Shown: one piece after another, positions 17,717-25,668 of the stretch
How the letters are laid out: each line of letters opens with the position of its first letter
Numbering within the stretch: the stretch's first letter is position 1
From: Simiduia curdlanivorans
GTDB lineage: Bacteria; Pseudomonadota; Gammaproteobacteria; Pseudomonadales; Cellvibrionaceae
NCBI RefSeq assembly: GCF_030409605.1
Contig: NZ_JAUFQG010000004.1
Span: forward strand, 1,986,501-2,050,500
Length of the DNA stretch: 64,000 nt
Reading direction: 5' to 3'
Notes under the pieces: model-generated
Database searches by the model: none
What the model was told of the DNA's origin: nothing
What the model saw: only the letters and a program-made list of their open reading frames with translations
Made by a program: the position numbers and the translations under genes

Positions 17717-18391
17717 TTGTTTAACCTAAAAGAAACTACATTATTGATCGAAGGACCCGCGGGAGATGTCGAGCTACTCACCCAGAGGGGCGACGATGAA
17801 GGTGCTCTGCGCGGCGCCAATTATTTTGCCGTGATTGCGCACCCTCACCCAGTGCATGGCGGCAGTATGAGCAATAAGGTGGTGTCGACCTTGGCGCGGG
17901 CCTATCGGCAATTGGGCATAGATTCGGTGCGTTTTAATTTCAGGGGCGTTGGCCAAAGTCAGGGCGCCTTTGATCAGGGGCGTGGAGAGCTAGACGATCT
18001 GTTGGCGGTCTGTGGCTGGGCGCAAAAGCAGCTGCCGGCATCAACACTTTTGCTGGCCGGCTTTTCCTTTGGTTCTGCCATCGCCGCGGCGGCAAGTTTT
18101 GCGGTTCCAGCTGCGCACCTGATCTTGGTGGCGCCGCCAGTAGAGCGTTACGCCTATGATAAGAGTGGGGCTTTTTCTCAGCCCGTAGCTGTTGCCATTG
18201 GCGAGCAAGACGAGTTGGTTGATGTGGCGGGTATGAGGCGCTGGTTTGATGGCTTGAGTGGCGCAAAGCAGCTACTCGTTATCCCTGAAACGGGCCACTT
18301 TTTTCACGGCCGGCTTACCGAGTTGAAAGACTGGTTGGTACAGCAGCTAGCGGGGATTGGCCATGGTGCGTCTGCTGGTGGAGAGGCCTGA
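17717..18391 (+). CDS. Alpha/beta hydrolase
   Basis: A 224-residue alpha/beta-hydrolase fold protein, TTG start (AAGG about ten bases upstream). The nucleophile elbow is GFSFGS with S117; the likely acid is D165 or D169 and the base H194 in ETGHFFHG. The early HPHPVHGGSMSNKV and SVRFNFRGVGQSQG motifs are typical of small bacterial hydrolases often annotated as esterase-like or CocE/DUF-type. The substrate is unknown. No signal peptide. Its TGA overlaps the zapE ATG by one base (TGATG), so the two are translationally coupled. Confidence 0.82.
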   Translation: MFNLKETTLLIEGPAGDVELLTQRGDDEGALRGANYFAVIAHPHPVHGGSMSNKVVSTLARAYRQLGIDSVRFNFRGVGQSQGAFDQGRGELDDLLAVCGWAQKQLPASTLLLAGFSFGSAIAAAASFAVPAAHLILVAPPVERYAYDKSGAFSQPVAVAIGEQDELVDVAGMRRWFDGLSGAKQLLVIPETGHFFHGRLTELKDWLVQQLAGIGHGASAGGEA

Positions 18392-19503
18392 TGATTAGAG
18401 ACCTGACACCGCTACAGCGCTATGCCCACGATATCACTCACCTGGGCTTTAAACCCGACGCCGCGCAACAGCAGGCGATTGTGCTGTTGCAAGATTTATA
18501 TGATCGCTTGGCAGCCCCAAAGCCCGCAGACTCTGTCTGGATGCGATTGACCCACTGGTTTGCTAAGCCGGATAAAACGCCAGAAAAGGGTTTGTATTTT
18601 TGGGGTGGCGTAGGGCGTGGCAAAACCTATTTGATGGATGTTTTTTACGACTCCTTGCCCTTCGATAATAAAATGCGGGTGCACTTCCACCGGTTTATGC
18701 GTCGAGTTCATCAGGAGTTAACGGCGTTGGAAGGGCAGGCGAATCCGCTTGATAAAGTGGCCGATCGGCTGGCTAGCGAAACCCGCATCGTCTGTTTCGA
18801 TGAGTTCTTCGTCAGCGATATCACCGATGCCATGATTCTGGGCACCTTGCTCGAGGCGTTGTTTGCTCGCGGTGTGGCCTTGGTGGCGACCTCGAATATC
18901 GTTCCCGATGGCCTTTATAAAAACGGTTTACAGCGGGCCCGATTCCTGCCCGCCATTGCGTTGCTGAATCAGCACACGCTGGTGGTTAACGTCGATGGTG
19001 GGGTGGATTATCGCCTGCGGGCGTTGGAGCAGGCGGCGCTTTATCACTCGCCGCTTGGCGCGCCCGCAGAAGCCGCCATGCGCGAAAACTTTGAGGCCTT
19101 GGTGCCGGATATTGAGGAAATCGAGGCCGATGTGGCACTGGAGGTGGAGGGGCGTATCATACACGCGCGCTTCGAGGCTGAAGATGTGGCTTGGTTTGAT
19201 TTTGATACCCTTTGCGACGGCCCTCGCTCGCAGAACGACTACATAGAGCTTGCGCGTATTTACCATGCGGTGCTGGTGACCAATGTGCCGGTTTTGGGTG
19301 GGCAGAAGGACGATCAAGCGCGGCGCTTCGTGAATATGGTGGATGAATTTTACGATCGTAGCGTAAAATTGGTGATATCGGCCGCCGTGCCGTTAACCGA
19401 GCTCTATGCCGGTGGTCGCTTGAGCTTCGAGTTCGAGCGCACCAGTAGCCGGTTGCTGGAGATGCAAAGCCGCGAATATCTAGCGCGGCCGCATAAGCCT
19501 TAA
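18391..19503 (+). CDS. zapE: AFG1-like ATPase ZapE
   Basis: A 370-residue AFG1/ZapE ATPase. Walker A GGVGRGKT is at 72-79, and IVCFDEFFVSDITDAMIL contains Walker B. In E. coli ZapE associates with the Z-ring late in division and affects it under low oxygen or heat; the mitochondrial relative handles misfolded respiratory subunits. Proximity to petABC downstream and zapG upstream suits a division or membrane quality role. Confidence 0.92.
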   Translation: MIRDLTPLQRYAHDITHLGFKPDAAQQQAIVLLQDLYDRLAAPKPADSVWMRLTHWFAKPDKTPEKGLYFWGGVGRGKTYLMDVFYDSLPFDNKMRVHFHRFMRRVHQELTALEGQANPLDKVADRLASETRIVCFDEFFVSDITDAMILGTLLEALFARGVALVATSNIVPDGLYKNGLQRARFLPAIALLNQHTLVVNVDGGVDYRLRALEQAALYHSPLGAPAEAAMRENFEALVPDIEEIEADVALEVEGRIIHARFEAEDVAWFDFDTLCDGPRSQNDYIELARIYHAVLVTNVPVLGGQKDDQARRFVNMVDEFYDRSVKLVISAAVPLTELYAGGRLSFEFERTSSRLLEMQSREYLARPHKP

Positions 19504-19645
19504 CGGCATTGGCGCTATCCCTATGCCGTTAGGGTGGGCGTTATGATTCGCGATAAAAGCCAATCAAAGCGCTTGAATTACCGCGCGCTACTCTGTAGTA
19601 TGCGCGCTCTTTTTGTGGGAAGACCCTCGTTCAAGGCTATATAAC

Positions 19646-20074
19646 ATGAAGACATACAGTGCTAAACCCGAAACAGTCCAGCGCGACTGGTTCATTGTCG
19701 ATGCTGATGGCAAGACTCTAGGCCGCATGGCTACCGAGATCGCTAGTCGTTTGCGTGGCAAGCACAAGCCTGAGTACACCCCGCATGTGGACACTGGCGA
19801 CTACATCGTTGTAGTCAACGCAGATAAAGTGCGTGTTACTGGAAACAAGACGACGGACAAGATGTATCACCGTCACACCGAGTTTCCTGGTGGTTTGAAG
19901 ACAATGAGCTTTGAAAAGCTTCTTGCTCATGCCCCCGAGCGCATTATTCAGAGTGCTGTTAAGGGTATGTTACCCAAAGGCCCTCTGGGACGCGCCATGT
20001 TCCGCAAGCTGAAAGTGTACGCTGGTAGTGCTCACCCGCACACTGCACAGCAACCTAAAGAACTGAATATCTAA
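19646..20074 (+). CDS. rplM: 50S ribosomal protein L13
   Basis: 142 residues from ATG 19646 (MKTYSAKPETVQRDWFIVDA); an in-frame upstream extension is not part of L13. Signatures LGRMATEIASRLRGKHKPEY and MLPKGPLGRAMFRKLKVYAG are universal in bacterial L13. It is 11 bp before rpsI, forming the usual rplM-rpsI operon. Confidence 0.98.
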   Translation: MKTYSAKPETVQRDWFIVDADGKTLGRMATEIASRLRGKHKPEYTPHVDTGDYIVVVNADKVRVTGNKTTDKMYHRHTEFPGGLKTMSFEKLLAHAPERIIQSAVKGMLPKGPLGRAMFRKLKVYAGSAHPHTAQQPKELNI

Positions 20075-20085
20075 GGAAGCTGAAA

Positions 20086-20478
20086 ATGGCAGATACTCAA
20101 TATTACGGTACCGGTCGCCGCAAGACCTCAACTGCTCGCGTTTTCATTAAGGCTGGCAGTGGCAACATCACCATCAATGAGCGTACTTTGGACGCTTACT
20201 TTGGTCGTGAAGTGGCTCGTATGATTGTTCGTCAACCACTTGAGCTGACTGACAATGTTGCAAAGTTCGACGTCACCGTTACCGTAAAAGGTGGTGGTAG
20301 CTTCGGTCAAGCGGGTGCAATCCGTCACGGTTTAACCCGTGCGTTGATGGCCTATGACGAAGCCTTGCGTCCAAGCTTGCGTGAAGCGGGTTATGTAACT
20401 CGCGATTCGCGTGAAGTTGAACGTAAGAAAGTGGGCTTGCGTAAAGCACGTAAGAAGCCACAGTTCTCCAAGCGTTAA
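20086..20478 (+). CDS. rpsI: 30S ribosomal protein S9
   Basis: 130 residues with the S9 pattern YYGTGRRKTSTARVFIKAG, GGSFGQAGAIRHGLTRAL and the basic tail ending KKPQFSKR, which reaches the P-site tRNA. It is preceded by AAGGAAGCTGAAA and followed by a clear terminator, ending the rplM-rpsI unit. Confidence 0.98.
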   Translation: MADTQYYGTGRRKTSTARVFIKAGSGNITINERTLDAYFGREVARMIVRQPLELTDNVAKFDVTVTVKGGGSFGQAGAIRHGLTRALMAYDEALRPSLREAGYVTRDSREVERKKVGLRKARKKPQFSKR

Positions 20479-20504
20479 TTCGCAGCCTTTTACAGGCGGA
20501 CTCG

Positions 20505-20536
20505 AAAGGCGTGCCCTCAAAGGCGCGCCTTTTTTG
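20505..20536 (+). terminator. Rho-independent terminator after rpsI
   Basis: An 11-bp stem AAAGGCGTGCC/GGCGCGCCTTT (one G-T pair) runs into a T-run. Confidence 0.88.
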
Positions 20537-20586
20537 TTTCAAAAGCACCCATTTTGTCCAAATCGAGGCATGAACTGTGGTTATCC

Positions 20587-20615
20587 TTGTCAGTTGTGGT
20601 CATTTTCATTAAGAT
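20587..20615 (+). promoter_or_regulatory. Candidate sigma-70 promoter for petA-petBC
   Basis: TTGTCA and TAAGAT are separated by 17 bp, 92 bases before the petA ATG. It is the best match in the gap after the rpsI terminator, but the -10 is only four of six. Confidence 0.4.
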
Positions 20616-20706
20616 TGTGCGACTTTTTGGGGTGCAGAAATTCTCGCTATTTCTTTTTATTTCAGTCATTTACTGGCTCTTGTAGCTGTGATGGGAGAGA
20701 AACGTC

Positions 20707-21303
20707 ATGACCAATGACGGTGTAAACGAGGGGCGTCGTCGTTTTCTGACAGCAGCTACCTCCGTAGTAGGCGCTGTGGGCGCTGTAGGTGTAGCGGTAC
20801 CGTTTGTAGGATCTTGGAACCCAAGTGCTAAAGCCAAAGCGGCCGGTGCACCTGTGCGGGCCAATGTCTCTAAATTAGAACCCGGCCAAATGATCGTGGT
20901 TGAGTGGCGCGGTAAGCCTGTGTATATCGTTCGCCGCACAGAGGAAACTCTGAGCTCGCTGGGTGCCATGGCTGATAGCCTGCGCGATCCCGACTCCGCA
21001 GAAGAAAAGCAGCAGCCGGCTTACGCAAAAAATGAATATCGCTCCATCAAGCCTGAATACCTCGTATTGCTAGGTCTGTGTACCCACCTGGGTTGTGCGC
21101 CTATGTATCGCCCAGACGTTGGCGCCCAAGATTTGGGCGGTAGCGAGTGGTTGGGTGGCTTCTTCTGTCCCTGTCACGGTTCTAAATTCGATTTGGCTGG
21201 TCGCGTATTCAAAGGCGTGCCTGCACCAATCAACTTGGAAGTTCCCCCTCACAGTTATGAGTCCGACGCCGTTATTTTGGTCGGCGTAGATCAGGAGGCA
21301 TAA
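20707..21303 (+). CDS. petA: Ubiquinol-cytochrome c reductase, Rieske iron-sulfur subunit
   Basis: 198 residues. A twin-arginine signal RRRFLT (10-15) precedes the membrane anchor (GAVGAVGVAVPFVGSW). The 2Fe-2S cluster ligands are in CTHLGC (125-130) and CPCHGS (154-159). It moves electrons from ubiquinol at the Qo site to cytochrome c1. GGGAGAG supplies the ribosome site. Three bases separate it from the cytochrome b-c1 gene. Confidence 0.97.
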   Translation: MTNDGVNEGRRRFLTAATSVVGAVGAVGVAVPFVGSWNPSAKAKAAGAPVRANVSKLEPGQMIVVEWRGKPVYIVRRTEETLSSLGAMADSLRDPDSAEEKQQPAYAKNEYRSIKPEYLVLLGLCTHLGCAPMYRPDVGAQDLGGSEWLGGFFCPCHGSKFDLAGRVFKGVPAPINLEVPPHSYESDAVILVGVDQEA

Positions 21304-21306
21304 GGC

Positions 21307-23361
21307 ATGACGAATTGGCTCACAGGTCTATTGGGTTGGGTTGACGCACGTCTACCGGTAACTCGCGCGTGGGATACCCACATGGCGAAGTACTATGCCC
21401 CTAAGAACTTCAACTTTTGGTATTTCTTCGGTGTTCTGTCGATTCTGGTTTTAGTTAACCAGTTGTTGACCGGCATTTGGTTGACCATGAGTTACACCCC
21501 TACCGCTGAAGGTGCATTCGCGTCGGTCGAGTACATCATGCGCGACGTGGACTTTGGTTGGATTATTCGCTACATGCACTCCACGGGTGCATCGGCGTTT
21601 TTCTTGGTGGTTTATCTGCACATGTTCCGCGGTCTTATGTACGGTTCGTACAAGGCACCCCGCGAGCTGGTGTGGATTTTCGGTATGACCATTTATGTTG
21701 CGCTAATGGCCGAAGCGTTCATGGGCTATGTGTTGCCTTGGGGCCAGATGTCCTATTGGGGTGCACAGGTTATTGTATCGCTGTTCGGTGCTATCCCCGT
21801 GGTTGGCGACGACTTGGTGCAGTGGATTCGCGGCGATTATTTGATCTCTGGTATCACCCTGAACCGCTTCTTCGCATTACACGTTGTGGCTCTGCCTATC
21901 GTGTTGCTGGCGCTGGTGGTGTTGCATATTTTGGCGTTGCACGAAGTGGGTTCTAACAACCCCGATGGCGTTGAGATTAAAAAGACCAAAGACGAAAACG
22001 GTATTCCACTGGATGGCGTGGCTTTCCACCCCTTCTATACCGTGCACGATTTGGTTGGTGTAACCGTCTTCTTGTTTGCCTTCTGTTTTGTGATTTTCTT
22101 CATGCCTGAAATGGGCGGCTTCTTTTTGGAGTACGCTAACTTTGAAGAAGCCAATAACCTGAAGACCCCGCCGCACATTGCGCCGGTCTGGTATTTCACG
22201 CCTTTCTACGCAATTTTACGCGCAGTGACCTTCGATATCGGCCCCTTGAGCTCTAAGTTTCTAGGCCTGATTGCCATGGGTGCTGCCATTGCGATTTTGT
22301 TTGTCTTGCCTTGGCTCGACAAGAGCCCCGTCAAGTCCATGCGTTACAAGGGCAACTTTAGCCGTGTTGCGCTAATGGTGTTTGCGGCATCTTTCGTTAT
22401 CCTGGGTTACCTCGGCGTTAAGGCGCCAACCGAAGGTCGTACTATTCTGGCACAAGTTTGCACGGTGATTTACTTTGCCTACTTTATTGGCATGCCGTTC
22501 TGGACCAAGCGCGAGAAGTGCCTGCCTGAGCCGACGCGCACACAAGCCAAAGGCCTTGGCGCGGGTATGGTTTGGGGTGGCTTGCTGTTGTTCGTTGCGC
22601 TAACGGTTATTCCGATCAAAGCTGTCGGTGCTGAAACGGCCTATGCCTGTGGTGCCATTGAGTGCGATGTGATGGTGCCCGATCTCGAAAATAAAGAGTC
22701 GCTGCAGCGCGGTGCCATGTTGTTCACCAACTATTGCATGGGCTGTCACGCGGCAAGTTTTTCGCGCTTTGGTCGGGTTGCCGATGATCTAGGTATTCCA
22801 CACGACGTGATGATGGATAACATGGTATTTGGCGATCGTCGTATTGGCGAACTGATGACTATTCCCATGGAGCCCGCCAAATCGAAAGCGTGGTTTGGTG
22901 CTACACCGCCAGACCTAACCTTGGTGGCGCGGGCGCGCAACCCAGAGTGGCTTTATACCTATTTGCGTAATTTCTACAAAGATGACACCCGTCCTACCGG
23001 TGTCAACAACCGCGTATTCGATAAAGTCGCTATGCCCCATGCCATGCTCGAGCTGCAAGGTTTGGCCGAATGTGCGCCTGGCCCGCATTTTGAAAATGGC
23101 CGCCCAGTGCGCGACCCTGTGACCGGTGCGGTGATTGCCGATGATCCGTGCGGAAGTTTAAAGGTAGGCGAGAACAAGGGCAGCATGAATGCTGAGGAGT
23201 TTGATCAGGCAATTTATGATCTGGTTAACTTTTTAGAGTATATTGCCGAGCCCTATGCGCTTGATCGCGAGCGCATTGGTATCTATGTATTGTTGTTTTT
23301 GTTAGTGCTGTTTGTTTTCACTTACTTGCTAAACCGTGAGTATTGGAAAGACATTCACTGA
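21307..23361 (+). CDS. petBC: Fused cytochrome b / cytochrome c1 of the bc1 complex
   Basis: One uninterrupted 684-codon frame encodes both haem subunits. Residues 1-~415 are cytochrome b: haem-ligand histidines H91, H105, H192, H207, eight predicted membrane helices, and PVWY (293-296) at the Qo-site position where mitochondria have PEWY. Residues ~420-442 (MVWGGLLLFVALTVIPIKAV) are hydrophobic and end in GA-ET, like a cytochrome c1 signal peptide. Residues 443-684 are cytochrome c1: CMGCH haem site at 477-481, likely Met ligand M576 in AMPHAM, and a C-terminal anchor before REYWKDIH. In pseudomonads these are two genes. Bradyrhizobium FbcH is a known fusion cleaved after synthesis; the same may happen here. 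ATG at residue 421 could also act as an internal start. Confidence 0.95.
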   Translation: MTNWLTGLLGWVDARLPVTRAWDTHMAKYYAPKNFNFWYFFGVLSILVLVNQLLTGIWLTMSYTPTAEGAFASVEYIMRDVDFGWIIRYMHSTGASAFFLVVYLHMFRGLMYGSYKAPRELVWIFGMTIYVALMAEAFMGYVLPWGQMSYWGAQVIVSLFGAIPVVGDDLVQWIRGDYLISGITLNRFFALHVVALPIVLLALVVLHILALHEVGSNNPDGVEIKKTKDENGIPLDGVAFHPFYTVHDLVGVTVFLFAFCFVIFFMPEMGGFFLEYANFEEANNLKTPPHIAPVWYFTPFYAILRAVTFDIGPLSSKFLGLIAMGAAIAILFVLPWLDKSPVKSMRYKGNFSRVALMVFAASFVILGYLGVKAPTEGRTILAQVCTVIYFAYFIGMPFWTKREKCLPEPTRTQAKGLGAGMVWGGLLLFVALTVIPIKAVGAETAYACGAIECDVMVPDLENKESLQRGAMLFTNYCMGCHAASFSRFGRVADDLGIPHDVMMDNMVFGDRRIGELMTIPMEPAKSKAWFGATPPDLTLVARARNPEWLYTYLRNFYKDDTRPTGVNNRVFDKVAMPHAMLELQGLAECAPGPHFENGRPVRDPVTGAVIADDPCGSLKVGENKGSMNAEEFDQAIYDLVNFLEYIAEPYALDRERIGIYVLLFLLVLFVFTYLLNREYWKDIH

Positions 23362-23373
23362 TTGAATTGCATG

Positions 23374-23410
23374 TTCGGGCGGCCTGTGGCAACGCAGTGC
23401 CGCCTTTGTT
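23374..23410 (+). terminator. Possible terminator between petBC and sspA
   Basis: GGCGGC and GCCGCC are separated by about 15 bases that pair partly, then TTTGTTT follows. The loop is irregular. Confidence 0.45.
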
Positions 23411-23444
23411 TATTATTGATTAGACTAAAATTGAGGTGAAACCA

Positions 23445-24086
23445 ATGGGTGCTGTCGCGAAGCGATCATCTATGACCTATTTTTCCGATGCTCGTGACCA
23501 TTACAGTCACCGAGTGCGTATTGTGCTCGCGGAAAAGGGAGTAACCGTAGACGTAGAAGATATAGATCCAGAGGCAAAGCCCGCTGAATTGGCGGATTTG
23601 AACCCCTACAACTCGTTGCCCACCCTGGTGGATCGCGATCTTGCTCTGTATGAAACGAAAGTGATGATGGAGTATTTGGACGAGCGCTTCCCGCACCCGC
23701 CACTATTACCGGTTTATCCTGTTGCCCGGGCTCAAAGCCGCTTGTGGATGTACCGCATCGAGCGCGACTGGTGCCCTTTGATCGATACTATCTTAGAAAA
23801 TAAAAACAAAGATGCGGTCACTAAAGCGCGCAAAGAGTTGCGTGAAAGCTTTACCGCTATCGCGCCAATATTTTCTGAAATGCCGTTTTTCATGAGTGAA
23901 GAATTCACCTTGGTCGACTGCTGTTTGGCACCGATTTTTTGGCGTTTAGATTCGTTAGAAATTAACATTCCGCAGACTAAGGCGACTAAACCTTTGTTTG
24001 ACTATATGGATCGTTTATTTGTGCGCGAATCTTTCCGTGAAAGCTTAACCGAGCTTGAAAAGGAAATGCGTCCGTTCAAGAAGTGA
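23445..24086 (+). CDS. sspA: Stringent starvation protein A
   Basis: 213 residues from ATG 23445, with GAGGTG nine bases upstream (the in-frame GTG three codons earlier is part of that site). A glutathione-S-transferase fold without catalytic activity in the family: RSSMTYFSDARDHYSHRVRI and LAEKGVTVDVEDIDPEAKP. SspA binds RNA polymerase and affects stationary-phase and acid-tolerance genes. sspB follows after 79 bp. Location after petABC is the usual gammaproteobacterial order. Confidence 0.94.
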   Translation: MGAVAKRSSMTYFSDARDHYSHRVRIVLAEKGVTVDVEDIDPEAKPAELADLNPYNSLPTLVDRDLALYETKVMMEYLDERFPHPPLLPVYPVARAQSRLWMYRIERDWCPLIDTILENKNKDAVTKARKELRESFTAIAPIFSEMPFFMSEEFTLVDCCLAPIFWRLDSLEINIPQTKATKPLFDYMDRLFVRESFRESLTELEKEMRPFKK

Positions 24087-24165
24087 GTCAGCCGGGTTAG
24101 ATAGTTAGCATATCTAACCCGTTAATGTAGTATGTATCATTCAACCCGATAGGAGCTGCTGCCCC

Positions 24166-24597
24166 ATGGCTATGACATCAAGCCGCCCTTACATGATTCG
24201 GGCCTTGTATGAGTGGATAGTGGATAATAACTGCACGCCGTATATTTTAGTTGATGCCCACGCCTCCGATGTGGAAGTGCCGCAACAGCACGTCAATAAA
24301 GAGGGGCAGATCGTATTAAATATCGCGCCCTCGGCTGTTATGGGGCTTAGTTTAGAAAACCAAGCCATTACATTTAACGCGCGCTTCGGCGGTATCCCCA
24401 CAGATATCTATGTTCCGAGTCGCGCTGTGCTGGGGATTTATGCCCGCGAAAATGGCCAGGGCATGGTCTTTGAGCCGGAGCTAGAGCCCGAGCCGACGCC
24501 GCCTGAGCCCAGTAAGAAGCCTCAAGTGGTTAAACCCAAAGCGGCGAAACCGCCGACGCCGATTGCCGCCAGGCCCAGCCTAAGGGTGGTAAAATAA
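24166..24597 (+). CDS. sspB: ClpXP specificity-enhancing factor SspB
   Basis: 143 residues. The N-terminal ~110 residues form the ssrA-tag-binding domain (SRPYMIRALYEWIVDNNCTP, NARFGGIPTDIYVPSRAVLG). A Pro/Lys/Glu-rich flexible linker leads to the C-terminal RPSLRVVK, the ClpX-binding peptide. SspB delivers ssrA-tagged proteins from stalled ribosomes to ClpXP. A terminator follows immediately. Confidence 0.95.
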   Translation: MAMTSSRPYMIRALYEWIVDNNCTPYILVDAHASDVEVPQQHVNKEGQIVLNIAPSAVMGLSLENQAITFNARFGGIPTDIYVPSRAVLGIYARENGQGMVFEPELEPEPTPPEPSKKPQVVKPKAAKPPTPIAARPSLRVVK

Positions 24598-24603
24598 TCC
24601 GGT

Positions 24604-24630
24604 AAAAAGGGGGCTTTAGCCCCTTTTTTT
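24604..24630 (+). terminator. Rho-independent terminator after sspB
   Basis: GGGGCT-TT-AGCCCC followed by seven T. Confidence 0.88.
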
Positions 24631-24688
24631 ATGCTGTGGTTTTGTAAGGTGTAGCAAGGCTGTACCGATAATTTATTCGAGAGTAGAT

Positions 24689-25516
24689 ATGATTCAACTA
24701 GGTCAGTTTCACACCTTGCCGGTGCAGCGACTATCCGATTTTGGCGCCTTTTTGGGCGCAGGTGATTTAGGTGAAGTGCTGCTCCCTAGGCGCTACGTGA
24801 CCGAGGGGCTAAAGGTTGGCGATTTCGTCCGCGTTTTTTTGCACATGGACTCGGAAGATCGCCCCGTGGCTACCACCGAAACACCTAAGGCTGTGGTGGG
24901 GCAGTTTGCCTGCTTAAAGGTCAATTCAATTACTAAGTTTGGCGCCTTTTTGGATTGGGGTTTGGGTAAGGATCTTCTCGTCCCCTTTGGCGAGCAGCAG
25001 CGGCCGATGGAGGAGGGCAAGTCTTATTTGGTGTATATCTACCTTAACCCGCACGACGGGCGATTAACGGCCAGTTCTAAAGTTGACAAGTTCCTCGATA
25101 AGAAACAGCCTTACTTCAAGGCTGGCCAGCCGGTGGATTTGATCATTGCCAACAGTACCGACCTCGGCTTTAAAGCGATTGTTAACCATAGCCATTGGGG
25201 GGTTTTGTTTAGCGACGAGGTGTTTCAGCGGCTCAGTTTTGGTCAGCCCATTAAAGGCTTCATTAAGCGGGTTAGGCCCGACGGTAAAATAGACTTGAGC
25301 TTGCGCAGCAGTCAGGAGCAGGGCGACAGTCACGCTCAGGTGATACTAAAATATCTAGACAGTAATAACGGCTTTGCTCCGCTGCACGATAAGTCCTCGC
25401 CGGAGCAAATAAAGCGCGCATTCGCGATGAGTAAAGCGTCTTTTAAGCGCACGATTGGCCATCTTTATAAGCAGGGCATCATCGATTTGGAAGACGGAGG
25501 TATTCGTCGAAAGTAG
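24689..25516 (+). CDS. CvfB/YitL-like S1 RNA-binding protein
   Basis: 275 residues with repeated S1-like segments: SDFGAFLGAGDLGEVLLPRR at the N-terminus, ITKFGAFLDWGLGKDLLVPF in the second, a third with IKGFIKRVRPDGKIDLSL, and a C-terminal winged-helix (SPEQIKRAFAMSKASFKRTI). This is the CvfB architecture, an RNA-binding protein tied to virulence regulation in Staphylococcus; its role in proteobacteria is little known. It has its own start after GAGAG and no co-directional partner downstream. Confidence 0.85.
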   Translation: MIQLGQFHTLPVQRLSDFGAFLGAGDLGEVLLPRRYVTEGLKVGDFVRVFLHMDSEDRPVATTETPKAVVGQFACLKVNSITKFGAFLDWGLGKDLLVPFGEQQRPMEEGKSYLVYIYLNPHDGRLTASSKVDKFLDKKQPYFKAGQPVDLIIANSTDLGFKAIVNHSHWGVLFSDEVFQRLSFGQPIKGFIKRVRPDGKIDLSLRSSQEQGDSHAQVILKYLDSNNGFAPLHDKSSPEQIKRAFAMSKASFKRTIGHLYKQGIIDLEDGGIRRK

Positions 25517-25531
25517 GGCACTCTTTGGGTG

Positions 25532-25587
25532 AAGCTACAAGCCGCAAGCCGCAAGCCGCAAGCTACAAGCTACAAGCTACAAGCCGG
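25532..25587. repeat. Heptamer tandem repeat array AAGCYRC
   Basis: Seven exact-length 7-mers plus a partial eighth: AAGCTAC, three AAGCCGC, three AAGCTAC, then AAGCCGG. Two unit variants are arranged in blocks. It lies between the convergent ends of the cvfB-like gene and cysK. The minus-strand form of a unit, GCTTGTA, resembles the GCTTACA array at 27543. Confidence 0.9.
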
Positions 25588-25626
25588 GCGCTGGTTCAGC
25601 ATTTCGGTCCCCCACACCCCTACTTA

Positions 25627-25661
25627 TAAAAACAGGGCGGCTTCGAGTGATTGAAGCCGCC
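25627..25661 (-). terminator. Rho-independent terminator after cysK
   Basis: On the minus strand GGCGGCTTC, 8-nt loop, GAAGCCGCC, then CTGTTTTT. A perfect 9-bp stem just beyond the cysK stop. Confidence 0.88.
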
Positions 25662-25668
25662 TAAGTAC

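Noticed and set aside
21307..23361. Cytochrome b-c1 fusion as a frameshift artefact
   Set aside because: The frame is continuous through the linker and both halves are complete; a deletion of a stop codon could not be excluded without reads, but nothing in the sequence suggests it.
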